Positions 22,276 through 34,582 of a DNA stretch of 64,000 nt are shown piece by piece. Below the pieces are notes generated by a model. That model saw only the letters and a list, made by a program, of their open reading frames with translations, was not told the origin of the DNA and did no database searches. A program made the translations under genes and the position numbers. Position 1 is the first letter of the stretch, and the number at the start of each line of letters is the position of its first letter. The stretch is from Oidiodendron maius Zn (taxonomy: Eukaryota > Ascomycota > Leotiomycetes > Myxotrichaceae), in the NCBI GenBank assembly GCA_000827325.1, contig KN832882.1:289050-353049 (forward strand), read 5' to 3'.

Positions 22276-24369
22276 ATGCCCAAAAACTGGCCCGAGGCAC
22301 AAAGAAAGATCCATGACCTCTATGTAGTACAGCGTCAGTCATTGCGCAATGTCAAACGCCTTATGGAGGAGACGTATGGTTTTAAAGCCTCGTGCGTCTG
22401 GCACAGACCGTCTCCCGCGCCGAACCAAGATCTGACTAGAATGTAGGACTCGAACGTATCGAGGATACCTCAAAAAATGGGGCTATCTCAGACAGACAGC
22501 GAGCCAACAAGCTACAGGTCGTCCCGAACTAAGATCGGGAGAGGAGGGTATTGAAGGGCTGGCGTCCGTGTCTGGGACGGGGCATGCGACCGATGCCGTG
22601 TCCCGCACCGCGTCGAACGTCGAGTATGGGTAAGGTCCCACGTGCGCCGTCTCTTCGAAGACGTGAAACGCTGACGGGCGCGGATGGGCTCAAGTTCCCG
22701 CGACTTCCCCATCCCAGTCACGGATTCTGGAGCCATATCTCAGGGTGCAGAAATGTGGACGCCGGCGCCGCTCCAGGGTGACATATTTCAAGGCGCTACT
22801 AGCTTATCTTATGCTTCCTACCCCCTAACGAATGTCGGCTCTCTTCTCATGGCTAACCAAAGACCCCATATCTTAGGGTCAGCGGAGGGCCATGGGAGAG
22901 CACTCCTACAGGCGGCTAAGAATAAATCCATGAAGGATATTGAGAAATGTCTTTCGACGGGCGCTGATATCAATGTTGCGGACCATCAAGGAAATCGGCC
23001 CCTTCATTATGCCGCCAAGAGAGGCTTCGCAGATGTTATTCGCGTTCTCCTGAAGCATCGAGCCGACCCGGATGCCGAAAACCTTGCCCAAGAAACCCCG
23101 TTACACTTGTGCGTTCAGTTTCCGAAAGCTATGAAAGAGCTACTGAAATCCTACCCCATGGTTTCCCACCAGGATAATAAAGGGGATACACCTCTTCATC
23201 TCGCGGTGACTTCAAGCCGATTAAGGGCCCCACCAAAGGGGAGCACTGTCGAGTTGTTAATTCGCGCAGGAGCAGATGTCAACTGTCTTAACAACGCTCA
23301 TACCACTCCGTTTCATCTGTTACTAGAAGAAGACTGTTCGAAAGAGGAACATCATGCTTCCTTTATGCTCATGTTCCTTGAAAACAGCGCGGATATATTC
23401 CTTCCAACAAAAACTGGAAAATCATCCTTCGAAGTCTTCGCTGAGAACACGCATTCGCGGTGGACGCAATATGATCCAAAACCACTATCGCGCAACCGCA
23501 ATTTAGACGTGAAATTGTTCGTGAAATTGTTCCTTGCCAAATGTGCCAACATTGGCATTGTGTTGAAGTCTGGACAGACCCTGCTGAATCAATGTCTATC
23601 CGATATTCTTAATTACGGGCGAGATTATGAGCTTGGGGAGATCCTTTATAATAATGGAGACGTTATGAAGCCTGGATTAAAGGGGAACTGCCCACTACAC
23701 GTGCTGGTTAACCAATTCTATGCACCAAGATATTTAGACGGCATCCAAGTGATATTAAGTCGGGGCGCAAATCCGAACCATATAAATCAAGAAGGAGAAT
23801 CGCCCCTTGTGATAAGCTTAAAACGCGCAAACACGAAGGTTTCGGAATTGCTCCTTCAAGGAGGCGCGGATCCAATGCAAAGAGATTTGGCAGGAAATCT
23901 TCCTATCTATCTGGTGGTAGAAAGTAACACTTCTGAAAAGAAGGAGTTTCTGAAGCTCCTCTTGGACAGTAGATGGTTGCCAAATATAACAGACCGACGA
24001 ACCAATTCGGAAGAAAGCATTCACAGAGATACGGAATGGTGGGACGAATACCATCGTCTAGTTAAACAGTCAGCTTGGTCTAGCCCAGCTCATCTGGTAC
24101 AGATTACCCGGCTTCTGCCAACAAAAGTGTCCGAAACAATATTGGGCACCGCACTCCATATGTTGGCGATGGACTTTCTCGCGCCAGCCAAGACTGCATT
24201 CGACAATCTAAAAATAGCAAAGGGGCTGCATCACCAGGAAACTCAAAATAAGAGTCGCCAATTTCGAGCTATTCTCACTGACTGCCGCGAATTTAAGATA
24301 GACGTAGATCAGAGCTGGTATCAAATGCTTCTAGATCATTTTTTAAAATTTTTTTTGACTCGGGATTAG
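22276..24369 (+). CDS. Clr5-domain ankyrin-repeat protein
   Basis: Join(22276..22391, 22447..22629, 22695..24369), 657 residues; phases fit at both introns (55 and 65 bp, the second with a ctgac branch-like site). The N terminus MPKNWPEAQRKIHDLYVVQR...GFKASTRTYRGYLKKWGY is a Clr5 domain (PF14420), found at the start of many fungal regulators and recognition proteins. Residues from about 170 on carry ankyrin repeats (GNRPLHYAAKRGFADVIRVLLKHRADP; GDTPLHLAV; CPLHVLVNQ; ESPLVISLKRANTKVSELLLQGGADP), which mediate protein contacts. The last 170 residues have no named domain. Reading only the frame from 22684 would miss the Clr5 part. A retroelement sits 75 bp beyond the stop. Confidence 0.87.
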
Positions 24370-24444
24370 CATAGAGTCGGGATATCTTCCCCGAGACTTT
24401 GGATTCGCTTTTTTCTTTTCATACATCTTCGCTCATTATGGTTC

Positions 24445-24727
24445 TGTTGCGTCAAGTGGGGCTTAGTGTAGGTGCACGTGATAGGCTCGTATTTTCAGGT
24501 AATGATACTCTGTATTTTCTAAGGGTAGGTTCAACCACCACCTTTATACTTCATAACAGGACTAGAATTCCAAATACAGTCTCAAATAACTCAAATCAAG
24601 TGGTTTCAGCATCCTTAACATATACTCCTTTACACAGTCTATAACATTAGTATTCAGAGCATAAGTATCATCATTTAAATTGGTTACTCAGCACCGAAAC
24701 TAGACTAGCTTCCAGGATACTGCAACA
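24445..24727 (-). repeat. LTR of the Copia element, 3' copy in element orientation
   Basis: 283 bp, beginning tgttgc and ending gcaaca. It matches 29773-30055 along its whole length with roughly two dozen differences, nearly all transitions. Confidence 0.88.
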
Positions 24728-27700
24728 TACCCCCTCAGTTAAGGCTGCTTTCTTTGATTAGGTATCTTATATCGACTAATCCTAGCTGCCTAATAAAGGC
24801 CTGGTGTTTCTGAGCCGTAAGGGCCTTTGTGAAGCTATCAGAAGTCATCTTATCAGTTAATATCCACTCAATTTAAAGCCTCTTTTCAGCTACTTCTTGC
24901 TATATCCAGTACTAGTGAACATCAATATATTTGAGCTTAGTTGCCAGCTTAATTGCTGGTATTAAGACAATTCGTATAGTCTGCTGGTTATCATATAACA
25001 GCTTATATTCGTCCAGTTAAAGCTTAATTTAAGTGAAGAACCAGTACTACCAGTATAACTGAGTTGAAGCATATAAGAGAGCCAGTAATTCAGCTTCAGT
25101 TGACGACCTAGTAACTGCCTTCTGCTTACTAGAGTGCCAGTCAATCAGCCCACTAAATAGTTTGAATAAGAACCCTTTAGTGCTTTTCCAGGTATCGGTA
25201 TCGTTAGCATAGGCTATATCAGCTAAGCAGTACAGATCTGGATTAACCTGATCACTACTTCCTTCTTGACTGTATTCAATAGCCAGATATTATATCTTAT
25301 ACAGGTATCTTATAATATACTACACTGCTTCAATATATTAAGGACTTGGATTAGTCAAGAATTCAGCCAGCTTATTATTAGCCTAGGCCGAATCAGGCCT
25401 TGTATTGATTATAGCATAACCGATTGAGCCTACTAGAGCCTGATACAGGTATATCTACTGATCTATAGCTTGATCCTGGTTAGCTGAAGCTGTATTTATA
25501 TCTGTAGCCATTAAAGTATTAAATCTAGGGCCTTTTATAAGGTTAAAAGAGGCTATAATCTTCTCAATATATAAGTCCTAGTAGAGCCAGAGCTTAATCT
25601 CACTCCAAATCACTTGTATCCCTAAGAACTACTTTAGATCTCCTAGGTCCTTGAACTTATATCGATTAAGCAGCTACCCTTTAAAGGTAATATAGTCAGC
25701 TTTGTATTCTAGAGGATATAATATCACTATATCGTCCATATAAAAGAAGACGATTAGTCGGCCACTAGTAAAGAGACATAGCGATTCAGGCACTTGAGTC
25801 AAGCCTAGCTCTTTTAGGGTCTTACTGAACTTATTAAGCCATATAAGGGGTAATCTACACAAGCTATAAAGAGCTCTTAAGAGCCAACAGACCTTTTCAG
25901 GGACTCCAAATCCTTCTAGTTAATATATATATACAGTCTTGTCCAGTAAGCCATTAATGAATACATTTATAGTATCTAGCTATACTGCTTTCAGGCCAAA
26001 TTTGACTGTTATAGCTATAAAACACCGGAAAATTCAAGCTACAAGTATTACTATATACTTATCCTGATCACTTGGAGGCTATAAATCACCTTGTATATAG
26101 ATCCTAGCCTTATATCGGTCTAGAAAGCCATCCTCATCGAATTTGTATATAAATACCTACTTTAGAGGAAGTGGCTTAATTGTCAGGTCTATAGTTCGGT
26201 AGTCGATTAAGGCCCAGGTGCCTCTTTTATCCAGGTCCTCTAGCTATTTCTAAGCCACTACTTTAAACTCAGCTATATATAGGTATCCCTGGATGTCTGA
26301 CTAGCTTCTAGAGGGATCTAGGAGGTTGTCTCAATATAGCCTAGTCCTAGTAATTACAGGACAATTGATAAGGAAGGCAGTATAATATAGAGTAAGTATT
26401 TCCGGCTCTTCTAGGTGAGCTAGATAGGCCTAGCGATATGGTTTTGGAGCCCTTTAACCTTCTATTATATTAGACTATACTAGGCCTTATAATATATTAT
26501 AAGCTTTATAGGGCTTATAGCCTATATTGGTAGATTTAGTAATATTTTGACTTGGTGTTATAGGTGTTAATACTAACGAATCAGGTATAGTGTCCAATTT
26601 TGGTGACTGGCTAGCTTCGTTAGGACTAGTATTGACTATAATTATATCCTGATTGGCTGGTTTAGGTATAATCTTAGGTATTGGTTCAGGTATAGGTTCA
26701 GGAGTCGGAAGCGCTCCTACCTTCTAAATTTAAGTGGTCTTTTTAGGGCTATTTGACTCAATTAGAGGCTGTGTTTATACATCTGATTTAGCTATATTTA
26801 GGCTTATATTTTGAAGCAGTTATATATAGAAATCCTCAATTTCATCCTCAAATTCAGGGCCTTCTAGAGTATATAATTTGATTGTTTCCATCACTTCAGG
26901 GGCTAGTTCTAGGCTCAGATCCCTTGGGTTATATCCACTAGCCTTATCAAAGGTTATATCTCTTGAGTGTATTACCCGCTATAAGCTAGACACCCAGATT
27001 CAGAAGATATTAGTTGAGTTGTAGCCCACTAAATATCTAATATAAGCCTTAGAGATAAGCTTCTCAGTCCTTAGGATCTTATATTTAAGGGTATAAGCTT
27101 TACACCTATAGATCTATATATAGCCACAATAAGGCTTAGGGTCTTTAACCTGCTTATAGGCCTAGAGTCTTTTAATTAGGGTCTTCCACTAAGCTTCCTG
27201 TTATAGCAAGCAGTTGGATATATAACCTGCTATATAGACTATTTTAAGCTAGAGGTGATCCAGGAGCTTTGAATCAATCTATATTAATCTAGCCCTTTTG
27301 AATATCATACCCCCTAATCGTTCTGCAGCTCTGTTCTGGTCTAGTATATAAGGTATAGTGCGGTTTTCAGTAATCCTTTCAGTGACTAGCCAGTTATCCT
27401 ACTTCTAGTCAAGGGCCTTTTCACTATCTAGCTGAAATACTCTCACTTGATAGTCCTAGCGGATCTATATATAGGCTATATAGTCTTTTATAGTCCTTAA
27501 AATAGTCTCCTAGATCTTGTTTAGAAGTATATAAATATGGTTTATAGCTATAAGTCTATAAAGGAAGTAAAGAACCTACTTAGCGCTACCTGAAGGGCTT
27601 TATTCAATCAAATCTATAGCTACAACCTTAAAGGGAGCCTTTAGTTTAGGGTTAGGAACCCTACTGATCACCTTCTTAGCCTTGGATACTAAGCAGACCT

Positions 27701-29772
27701 TGTATTTAGGTTGATTTAGACCGCTAGGTTGATCTGTAGCCTCTATATAGTCGATTTGGATACCCTTAGTGGTATAAGGGAGTCGTTAGATAGTGCCTAG
27801 CCCTATATAGGCAAATTATCAGTATAGGATATCCAGGGAGACAGCTAGTTAAAGCTTAGGACTAGTTGATTTTGTGTATTTACCTATATATAAGGCTGCT
27901 AGCTAGCTGCTAGAAGGTTAGTATTCGACTATATAGTAATCATCAATATTGTCGATTATATACTAGGTTTAGCCTCCTTTAGTTAGCTGGCTATTTGCCT
28001 GATCCTAGTATATCCCGCTCTTATTAGCTAGCTTTAGGGAGACTAGGTTAGCAGGGAAGTTAAAGCTATAAGAGACGTTATTAAAGGTAACCCTATAGTC
28101 CCCTATTAGGTATCGAACTATAATATCGACATCACTAGTTTCTAGCATTTCAGTAGTACCTCCACTAGCTAATATATTATATAGGTTTAGAGTATAACTC
28201 TTAAAACGTGATTTATTATAATATATATAGATATTTATAGCTGAATCCAGGAGAAAGCTATTATATAGTAGCCAATCAGAGCCCTCTTTAGCTAAGAAGG
28301 ATTAAGCTAAATATATATAGAATATATCCTTTAGGTCTAGCTTTAAATATATAGCCTTTAAATCTAGCTTTAAATATATATAGAATACAACTTTTAAGGC
28401 TAGCTTTAGGGCCTTCTTTTTGGCTATATTTGCATCTATATTCATATCTGTATTAGCTATATTTAGCTGATTTGATTGTATTAGCTAATCTGTAAGCTAG
28501 TAAGGCATAGCCTTATATATAACGTCTCTTAGCTGTTCAGTTATCCTTAGTATATTCTGGATAAGCTGTTCAATCCTTTAGCTAGGTATCCAGCTAGCTA
28601 GGCTCTTACTAGGGTTTAGAGTCCAGTAGTCCTTATAGAGGTAGTTCTTCCTATATATACAGAGGGTCCTGCTTGTATTACAAGCTCCTGATTGGTTGTT
28701 TTGAGCCTTTTCTAGCTCTTGATTAGCTGGATCCTTTGAATCCTGGCTGTCTAGCTGGCCTAGTTTATTAAACACTAAGAAGGCTATATACTTTATATAT
28801 ATAGCCCTAGGGTTTAGGGACTTCTAGTAGTCTTGGAACACCTAGATTAGCTAATATAGCTCAATATCATAGCTCCCTTCTATCAGCCTGATATTCCAGA
28901 TCAAGAAGAAGGTTGGATATTTGCCCTGGATAGCCTCAATAAAGTCAAATAAGGGCCTACTACCCTAGGTCTCTAGTAAATCAATCTTTTGACACTTTCT
29001 TACAACTATATCCTACCTTAGAAGCTAGGGCTTAACTAGGGTTGTATAATTAAACGTCTTTAGAGCTTGATACTCTCTAATTAACTATTATTCCCTAATC
29101 TTTATACTTGGCTAGAACCTCCTTTTAAGGCTTACTAGAATATTATATATTATAAGGTAGTTTATAGTATATATAAGGTAATCCTTTAATATCGATTACT
29201 GAATCTGGAACCTTATATCCTTAATAAGAGTCTTCTTAGCTATATATTTCTTTTCTTTATATTGATATTAGTTTATAAGGAAGCTATATAACTGAAATTC
29301 AGAGGTTATAAAGTCCTTCCATATAATCTATAGCTCTGTTTAAGCTGTTTCGATCGATTTAGGGGTTACCCTTTAATATATATCCTTGAGTTTCGGTTCA
29401 ACTAAAGGCTCTAGCTTTATAAGCTTAGAGTCCTTAACCTTAGGGTCAATATACTCCCAAATATCACTCTTTTTAGCTACTGTTTTAACTATTTCAATCT
29501 ATTCAAACCAGTTATCTTTACTCTCTAGTATAAGGGTAACCTTAATATTAGTCAACATATTGTATTAAGTGGTTGTATTATAATATTCGAATATATTTAG
29601 TGTTTTTTAAGAGATTTCAATAATCACATGACCAACACGCTTTACTTCAACGTTTTTAGGAGGCTTATAGTGGTGGTATCTAACACCTTATAGCTATAGC
29701 TTTTGATTTGATATATTGTAGTATAGTAAATTAGGTATAAAGGTACTTTTTGCATTAATCCAGACTTATAAC

Positions 29773-30055
29773 TATTATATCGAGTGGGGCTTAGTGTAGG
29801 TATATATGATAGGCTTGTATTTTCAGGTAATAATGCTCTGTATTTTCTAAGGGTAGGTTCAACCACCACCTTTATACTTCATGATAGGACTAGAATTCCA
29901 AATACAGTCTTAAATAACTCAAATCAAGTAGTTTCAGCATCCTTAACATATACTCCTTCATACAGTCTATAACATTAGTATTCAGAGCACAAGTATCATC
30001 ATTTGAGTTGGTTACTCAGCACCGAAACTGGACTAGCTTCCGGGATACCGCAACA
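29773..30055 (-). repeat. LTR of the Copia element, 5' copy in element orientation
   Basis: 283 bp, colinear with the left LTR. No matching target-site duplication was found outside the two LTRs, so the flanks may have changed since insertion. Confidence 0.88.
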
Positions 30056-30887
30056 GCAAGCAAGTCGCACGGTTCGGCATCAACAATGAGTGATTGATTC
30101 CTGAAATCTAGGGCCGCAAGAGCCTTACGTCGATCTTAAATGGCGCGAAGTACACGCTGTAAAGCATGCGACCGCGCGAAAGATAGCCTTCAGGCTCGAC
30201 AAGGCACCACAAACCTTGCAACACTCCAGGGAGACCTCGGATCGGTCCTAGAGAGTGGAATCAGGTCACAGAGACTGAAACAGATGCTCTTGTTCGTCTT
30301 GCCCCGTCAGGTGTCTTAGAACCGCTTGTAAGCAAAATTGAAGAAGAGCCAGCATGACTCACTTGATAAGCTACGATGGAGCTGGTCGACAGGTAAAAAG
30401 AATAAAAAGGACAAGAAAAAGGCAAAATACGCTGGACTGGGTTTTGGTGGTTGGGGAACAGCGCCTTTAGAGCTCGCGGAGGACCTAGAGCCCGAGCCGT
30501 GGCTAAGATCAACTGACTTCCAATCTTTGGAATTTCCCTTACTTGCACCGCGCAACATTCACCATCACATCTGCGAGCCAGCTGAATGTTTGAACCTAAT
30601 CAGAGTTATTCTAACGTTTTTCTTTCCCACGCCTCTTTATATGCCTTATGGGATTTATAGCTAATTGATGCGTTGAAAGCCTTGGCCATATACAAGCTAC
30701 AGAAGGCAATGTGCATATTCGAACTCGATAGAAAAAATGCTACGGACATTATTGACCTTGCAAGGTATGCAAATAAGGAAGGGAGCAAAGACTTGCGGGA
30801 CGAAATTGATAGGTTAAGGGGTCTCGTCTGCGAGTACATAGCTCTTCATGCTGGAGTTCTCTCCTTATTGATTAAAATCAAGTTTTC
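30056..30887 (+). other. coding-like fragments right of the Copia element
   Basis: Plus-strand frames between about 30140 and 30870 look protein-like but discontinuous: a piece ending LKQMLLFVLPRQVS near 30318, a Lys-rich piece with GLGFGGWGTAPLELAEDLEPEP (about 30420-30490), and after a likely acceptor at 30661 a piece LIDALKALAIYKLQKAM...YANKEGSKDLRDEIDRL. They may be the remains of one helical fungal gene. Whether they once belonged to the Clr5-ankyrin gene on the other side of the element cannot be told from the sequence. Confidence 0.35.
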
Positions 30888-31917
30888 TTACTCTAAATAC
30901 TTGTACTTAAGTAACTTAATAATATCTTTATATCCTATTTCCTCTGCAATATCTAATACTGTTTCGTCTTTAGTAAGTCGAGACATCCCAACCCTGAGAC
31001 TTCTGTCTGCTCCTCTTTTAAGTAGTAGCTCCACCATGTCAATCTTGTTCCCCCTGACTGCAAGTATAAGCCCGGTTTCTCGTCCCTTAATTGCTACCAT
31101 AGAGGAATCTGGTGCATATTGAAAGGCATATGCGTCGATCGAAGCGCCATTATCTAGCAAACACTCGACTATCTCTAGCCTCCCAGGGATATTAGAAACG
31201 TGAGCCTTGACGGCTTGTGCAACTGCATCAGTGCCACATACTGCTCCTCCTTTGGAAATAAGAAGCTTGACGGCTGATATCGGCGCCGTTGACACGGCAC
31301 TGGTTGTCATGGTCAAGCCGAGGGCTTTCCTGGTCGGAGCATTCGGGTCACAACCTTGGGCGAGATACCACTTGACGACTGTCTCGCTCTGCAGCCCATA
31401 CCTGTACTATAGTTAACATGGAGTTCTCCTAAAATATCTGGTATTTTGATGATATCTAGAAGTAAAAAGTAAGGCTCGAGATTATCGGCATATGAGCTTA
31501 CAACATGGCTGAAATTGCCCCTCGCACATCCCAACCCCCATGTTTGAGCAAGAAGTCAAGAATCATTGTATTTCCTCGGATCACAGCACCTTTTGTTGCG
31601 GCCTCGGGAACAGTCTCGTCAAAATCACCGCCGAAGAGAGGGCAGCCATGTGCGAGGAAATCCTCAAGTACGGATATGCGTCCGGCTCTCGCAGCCTCGC
31701 ATTGGGCCGGTCGGTAAACCTCTGGAGAATTGTCTAGGGGACCAAATGTAGGAAACCAGTTGTTCAGGCAATATAAGATCTCTGCCTGCGAGCCTTTCTT
31801 ACAGAGGTGTCGAAGTCCTTCTGGTGAAAGCACAGCTGTTGGAGTCGGGCTTGGCTCTCTGACTGGGGGGGTGAGGTCGAGTTTGCTTGGCACATGGCGG
31901 CGGGTTTGGGGCGCCAC
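30888..31917 (-). CDS. Ankyrin-repeat protein
   Basis: Complement(30888..31401, 31502..31917), 309 residues. A 100-bp intron (gtaagc...tacag) joins ISAML to YGLQSETVVKWYLAQGCDPN in phase. Ankyrin units are visible as LLKHGGWDVRGAIS / GLQSETVVKWYLAQGCDPN, APISAVKLLISKGGAVCG, RLEIVECLLDNGASID, ETGLILAVRGNKIDMVELLLKRGADRS and ETVLDIAEEIGYKDIIKLLK. No effector or catalytic domain is seen. It is probably a stand-alone ankyrin adaptor, a very common class in moulds. Start at 31917 chosen as the first Met of the open frame. Confidence 0.83.
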
Positions 31918-32391
31918 CTATATTTTTGTATATAAGATTGATGAAAAATTTGATTCAAGAACAAGCTTCTCAAAAAATCTCATTTATGAAGGAGCGGCTG
32001 TCGAGAAGCATGAAAACGACGCATTTACATGGTGTTGGGCGGCTGATGAAACAGTCCGGATCAGCCTCAACATGAGTGCCGGGGGGAATTAAAGCGCGGC
32101 CTATGCGGAGTCACCAAGCAGTCGATTCACAGCCGTCAATAAGAAAGACCAGACTGTGTCGATGAATGGAGATCCTCGGCACCCCCATCAGGCGCATAGC
32201 AGCTCCCACGAGCATCTCTAGGCGAGGTACTGCGGAGAGCATGCCGAAATAGCGATGCCCAACCTCGTCGCGAGTACAAGCAGTCGAGTGCAAACGATGG
32301 TAGATCCACCAACACCACTTCGCACAGCCTGTACAGCAGTGAACGCAGCCATATATTAACCCAATCCCATCCCATACGCAAGAAGGAATTC
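31918..32391. other. intergenic
   Basis: Upstream DNA of the ankyrin gene (minus) and of the broken Zn2Cys6 gene (plus). No feature seen. Confidence 0.4.
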
Positions 32392-32951
32392 ATGAGTCGA
32401 ACCAAGACCGCGTGCATGACATGCAGGAAGCGAAGGAAGAAGTGCGACTAAGGGCGCGGGAGAATGTAAGTCGTCGTACCTCGAAACCTCTCCGATAGTC
32501 TTGAACTGATGCGTTTCAAATAGGCAACAACTGTCTCCGCCGTAACTATCATTGCCTTGGATACCAACAGCATAAGCAGTTGCCAAAGCCGACCCGGAAA
32601 CAAAACTTGATTCCATTGCAGTCAAAGGCAGACTACGATAAAGCGAGACACGCCGAACCCACAAGTATCGTTTCCCTCAGCCGAATCCTTATCGAAGGGA
32701 GCCTTTCGGTATATATTCAGGAAGTAGCTTCAGGTAGTAGACTGTTTGAATATTCATGTATGAAGTTACGAATGGAGAAGAGTGCTATTATTTCAATAGC
32801 GATGGAGTATCGAGATGGGCTATGTTTGTTACACCGCAGGCTAAGATCAACTCGGGTTAAATATAAGTCAAGGACAGCCCCATCTCTACTTTATTCTGAA
32901 GAGGGAAGACGCAATGCCACAATGTGGCAATCAAGTTATTATAGGAAATAA
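32392..32951 (+). pseudogene. Broken Zn2Cys6 regulator, N-terminal fragment
   Basis: From the ATG at 32392 the frame spells TKTACMTCRKRRKKCD, the first half of a Zn2Cys6 cluster, and then hits a stop (taa, about 32449). After a likely intron (gtaagt at about 32466 to ...aaatag at about 32523) the second half follows as CNNCLRRNYHCLGY, with the expected C-x2-C-x6-C. The two halves do not join in one frame, so at least one indel is present besides the stop. The frame then runs to 32951 without reaching a middle homology region, so the regulator also lacks its C-terminal part. Loss of function is nearly certain. Confidence 0.75.
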
Positions 32952-33019
32952 GGCACCTCACTCGATTACTAGTCAGAAGAATGATCTGCTTAACTCATAA
33001 CTAAAAGAAGTTGCCAGGT

Positions 33020-33724
33020 TTAAGTCGGCGCAGTATTCTCAGATTCTTTATTTCCAAACCCCTCCAACAGCGGTTTGACGTACTCGCACTCCTCTGGATT
33101 CTCATAAAACGTTGCACCGGACATCTCTAGTGCCTTACACCTCTCTTCCATTGTATAGGCATTCCTCATCCTGAACACCCCATCCCACTGAGCGAACTCA
33201 CTTTCCTGTCGCATTACCCACACGCCACCCGTCGCCGGCCAGCCGATATGAAGGATTTGTGTCTCAACAGGCGTTGGCTGCCGAAGACGATAAAGGTGAG
33301 CGAACTCGTAGTCCGTGTAGCTGCTGTACCAGTTGGCTCCTAGTAGACGTAGGTGTTGGCAGAAAGCGTCCTCTTCCATGACATTGTATGACCGCGGAGT
33401 GGGGGAGAAGCGTGATAGGGAAAGGAAATCCAACTCGACAGCTGTGAGGCTGCGGGCAACTAGGATACCACCGACGCTTGGCCAACACAATACTTCATTT
33501 GTGCCACCAAGGTTTGAGATGTCGAGACGATGGGTAGGTTCAGTAAAACGTGGGTAATCAGCCTCATCGTTGTCGGGATTGGAGCCTACCCAGCCAGCGG
33601 GAGGTGTAAAGTCCTTCCGGTCAGCGTAACGGACCAGGAGGTGGTCAATGAGGGCGGCAAAGGTAAGGACGAGGACGGTGACCACTGCATAGCGTCGCCA
33701 GGAACAAACAGTGAGAGGAGGCAT
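33020..33724 (-). CDS. Single-pass membrane protein with internal duplication, unknown function
   Basis: 234 residues, one exon. A hydrophobic segment near the N terminus (YAVVTVLVLTFAALIDHLLV, about 12-31) after Arg-rich residues predicts a type II membrane anchor with the rest outside the cytosol. The body has two related halves: VLCWPSVGGILVARSLTAVELDFL ... EEDAFCQHLRLLGANWY and LHIGWPATGGVWVMRQESEFAQW ... MEERCKALEMSGATFY. Each has a W-P-x-x-G-G core and ends in a Cys / Leu-Gly-Ala-x-x-(W/F)-Y motif, so it is an old duplication. I do not recognise a named family; it resembles uncharacterised proteins conserved in moulds. Confidence 0.75.
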   Translation of the reverse strand: MPPLTVCSWRRYAVVTVLVLTFAALIDHLLVRYADRKDFTPPAGWVGSNPDNDEADYPRFTEPTHRLDISNLGGTNEVLCWPSVGGILVARSLTAVELDFLSLSRFSPTPRSYNVMEEDAFCQHLRLLGANWYSSYTDYEFAHLYRLRQPTPVETQILHIGWPATGGVWVMRQESEFAQWDGVFRMRNAYTMEERCKALEMSGATFYENPEECEYVKPLLEGFGNKESENTAPT

Positions 33725-34582
33725 GCTTATGGATGATTACAGATCGCACAAGAATATAATGAGGGGGGTGGAAGCGCGTAAGTTTGGGAGCTTGATGCAT
33801 GTTGGCATTTTCTAGGCTACATGTGGGCTGAGGCATGAGTCGGAGTGTTTTCTAGTCACCTATATATGAGGGATAGTAAGTCTTTAGGATACTTGACAGA
33901 ATAGGCCGAATACTGAATTATTTTATCACATGAAGAATTGCTTATTGCCTTCGTACTTCTTAGCTTGCTAAGAGAAGAAGGGGCTTCAAAGACCTTTACT
34001 GGAAACTTTTGAGGCCAAAACCCGGGCATAAATTAATCCGGACCCGGATCGAACATTTCCCTGCTTGGATCTTAGACAGTTGAAAGTATTCAACATTTTA
34101 TCATGTTTAGTCTAGAAAAGAACCTGTACTTGCTCGAAAAATATTGAGTAAATTCACAATTAATAAAGATTCGGCAGCGCCTGAAATTAAGACTCCAACT
34201 CATGACTTGCGTATTACTCACTTCCCGTCCCCCTAAAGCTTCACGTCTTTAAGTCGATAAAAAACATTACTATTAAACAAATCATATGCTCATGTGATCC
34301 TTGAGCTTACCTACTTGGTCATGTTTTACATTGCTTTGCGCGTGCCTTGGACAGAGGCTGAGCCATGATTTGTCCAGAGCGAATCCGATCGCAAGCCACA
34401 CTGAAGCCGTCCTAGCACAGCCTCAGCCGGGAAAACGACCACATTTCTCAGAGTCTACTTCTGATTTCATCGCACCTTATAGTTCCATAACCACCAAATG
34501 CTGGACTACGTGGGAACGATCGACAATCCACATTTGTGTGCACGCATATCACTTTATCGAATGATCTGAACCCGGAGACGTA
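33725..34582. other. intergenic, divergent promoters
   Basis: 858 bp between the membrane-protein gene (minus) and the gene at 34583 (plus). AT-rich centre, no coding frame supported. Confidence 0.45.

Larger units (their letters stand above)
24445..30055 (-). mobile_element. Ty1/Copia LTR retrotransposon, decayed
   Basis: A fossil element with two 283-bp LTRs and an AT-rich interior lying in minus orientation. From right to left there are a gag-like region (about 29.5-28.5 kb), an integrase region (about 28.3-27 kb), reverse transcriptase (about 26.3-25.3 kb; a YMDDI-type active-site stretch is visible near 25740) and RNase H (about 25.2-24.8 kb). A purine-rich tract adjoins the left LTR on the element's sense strand. 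The interior carries many breaks and cannot be coding. The bias to A and T suggests repeat-induced point mutation. Confidence 0.85.

Noticed and set aside
30056-30887. Displaced 3' half of the Clr5-ankyrin gene
   Set aside because: The Clr5-ankyrin frame ends with its own stop before the element, and the fragments to the right share no motif with it.
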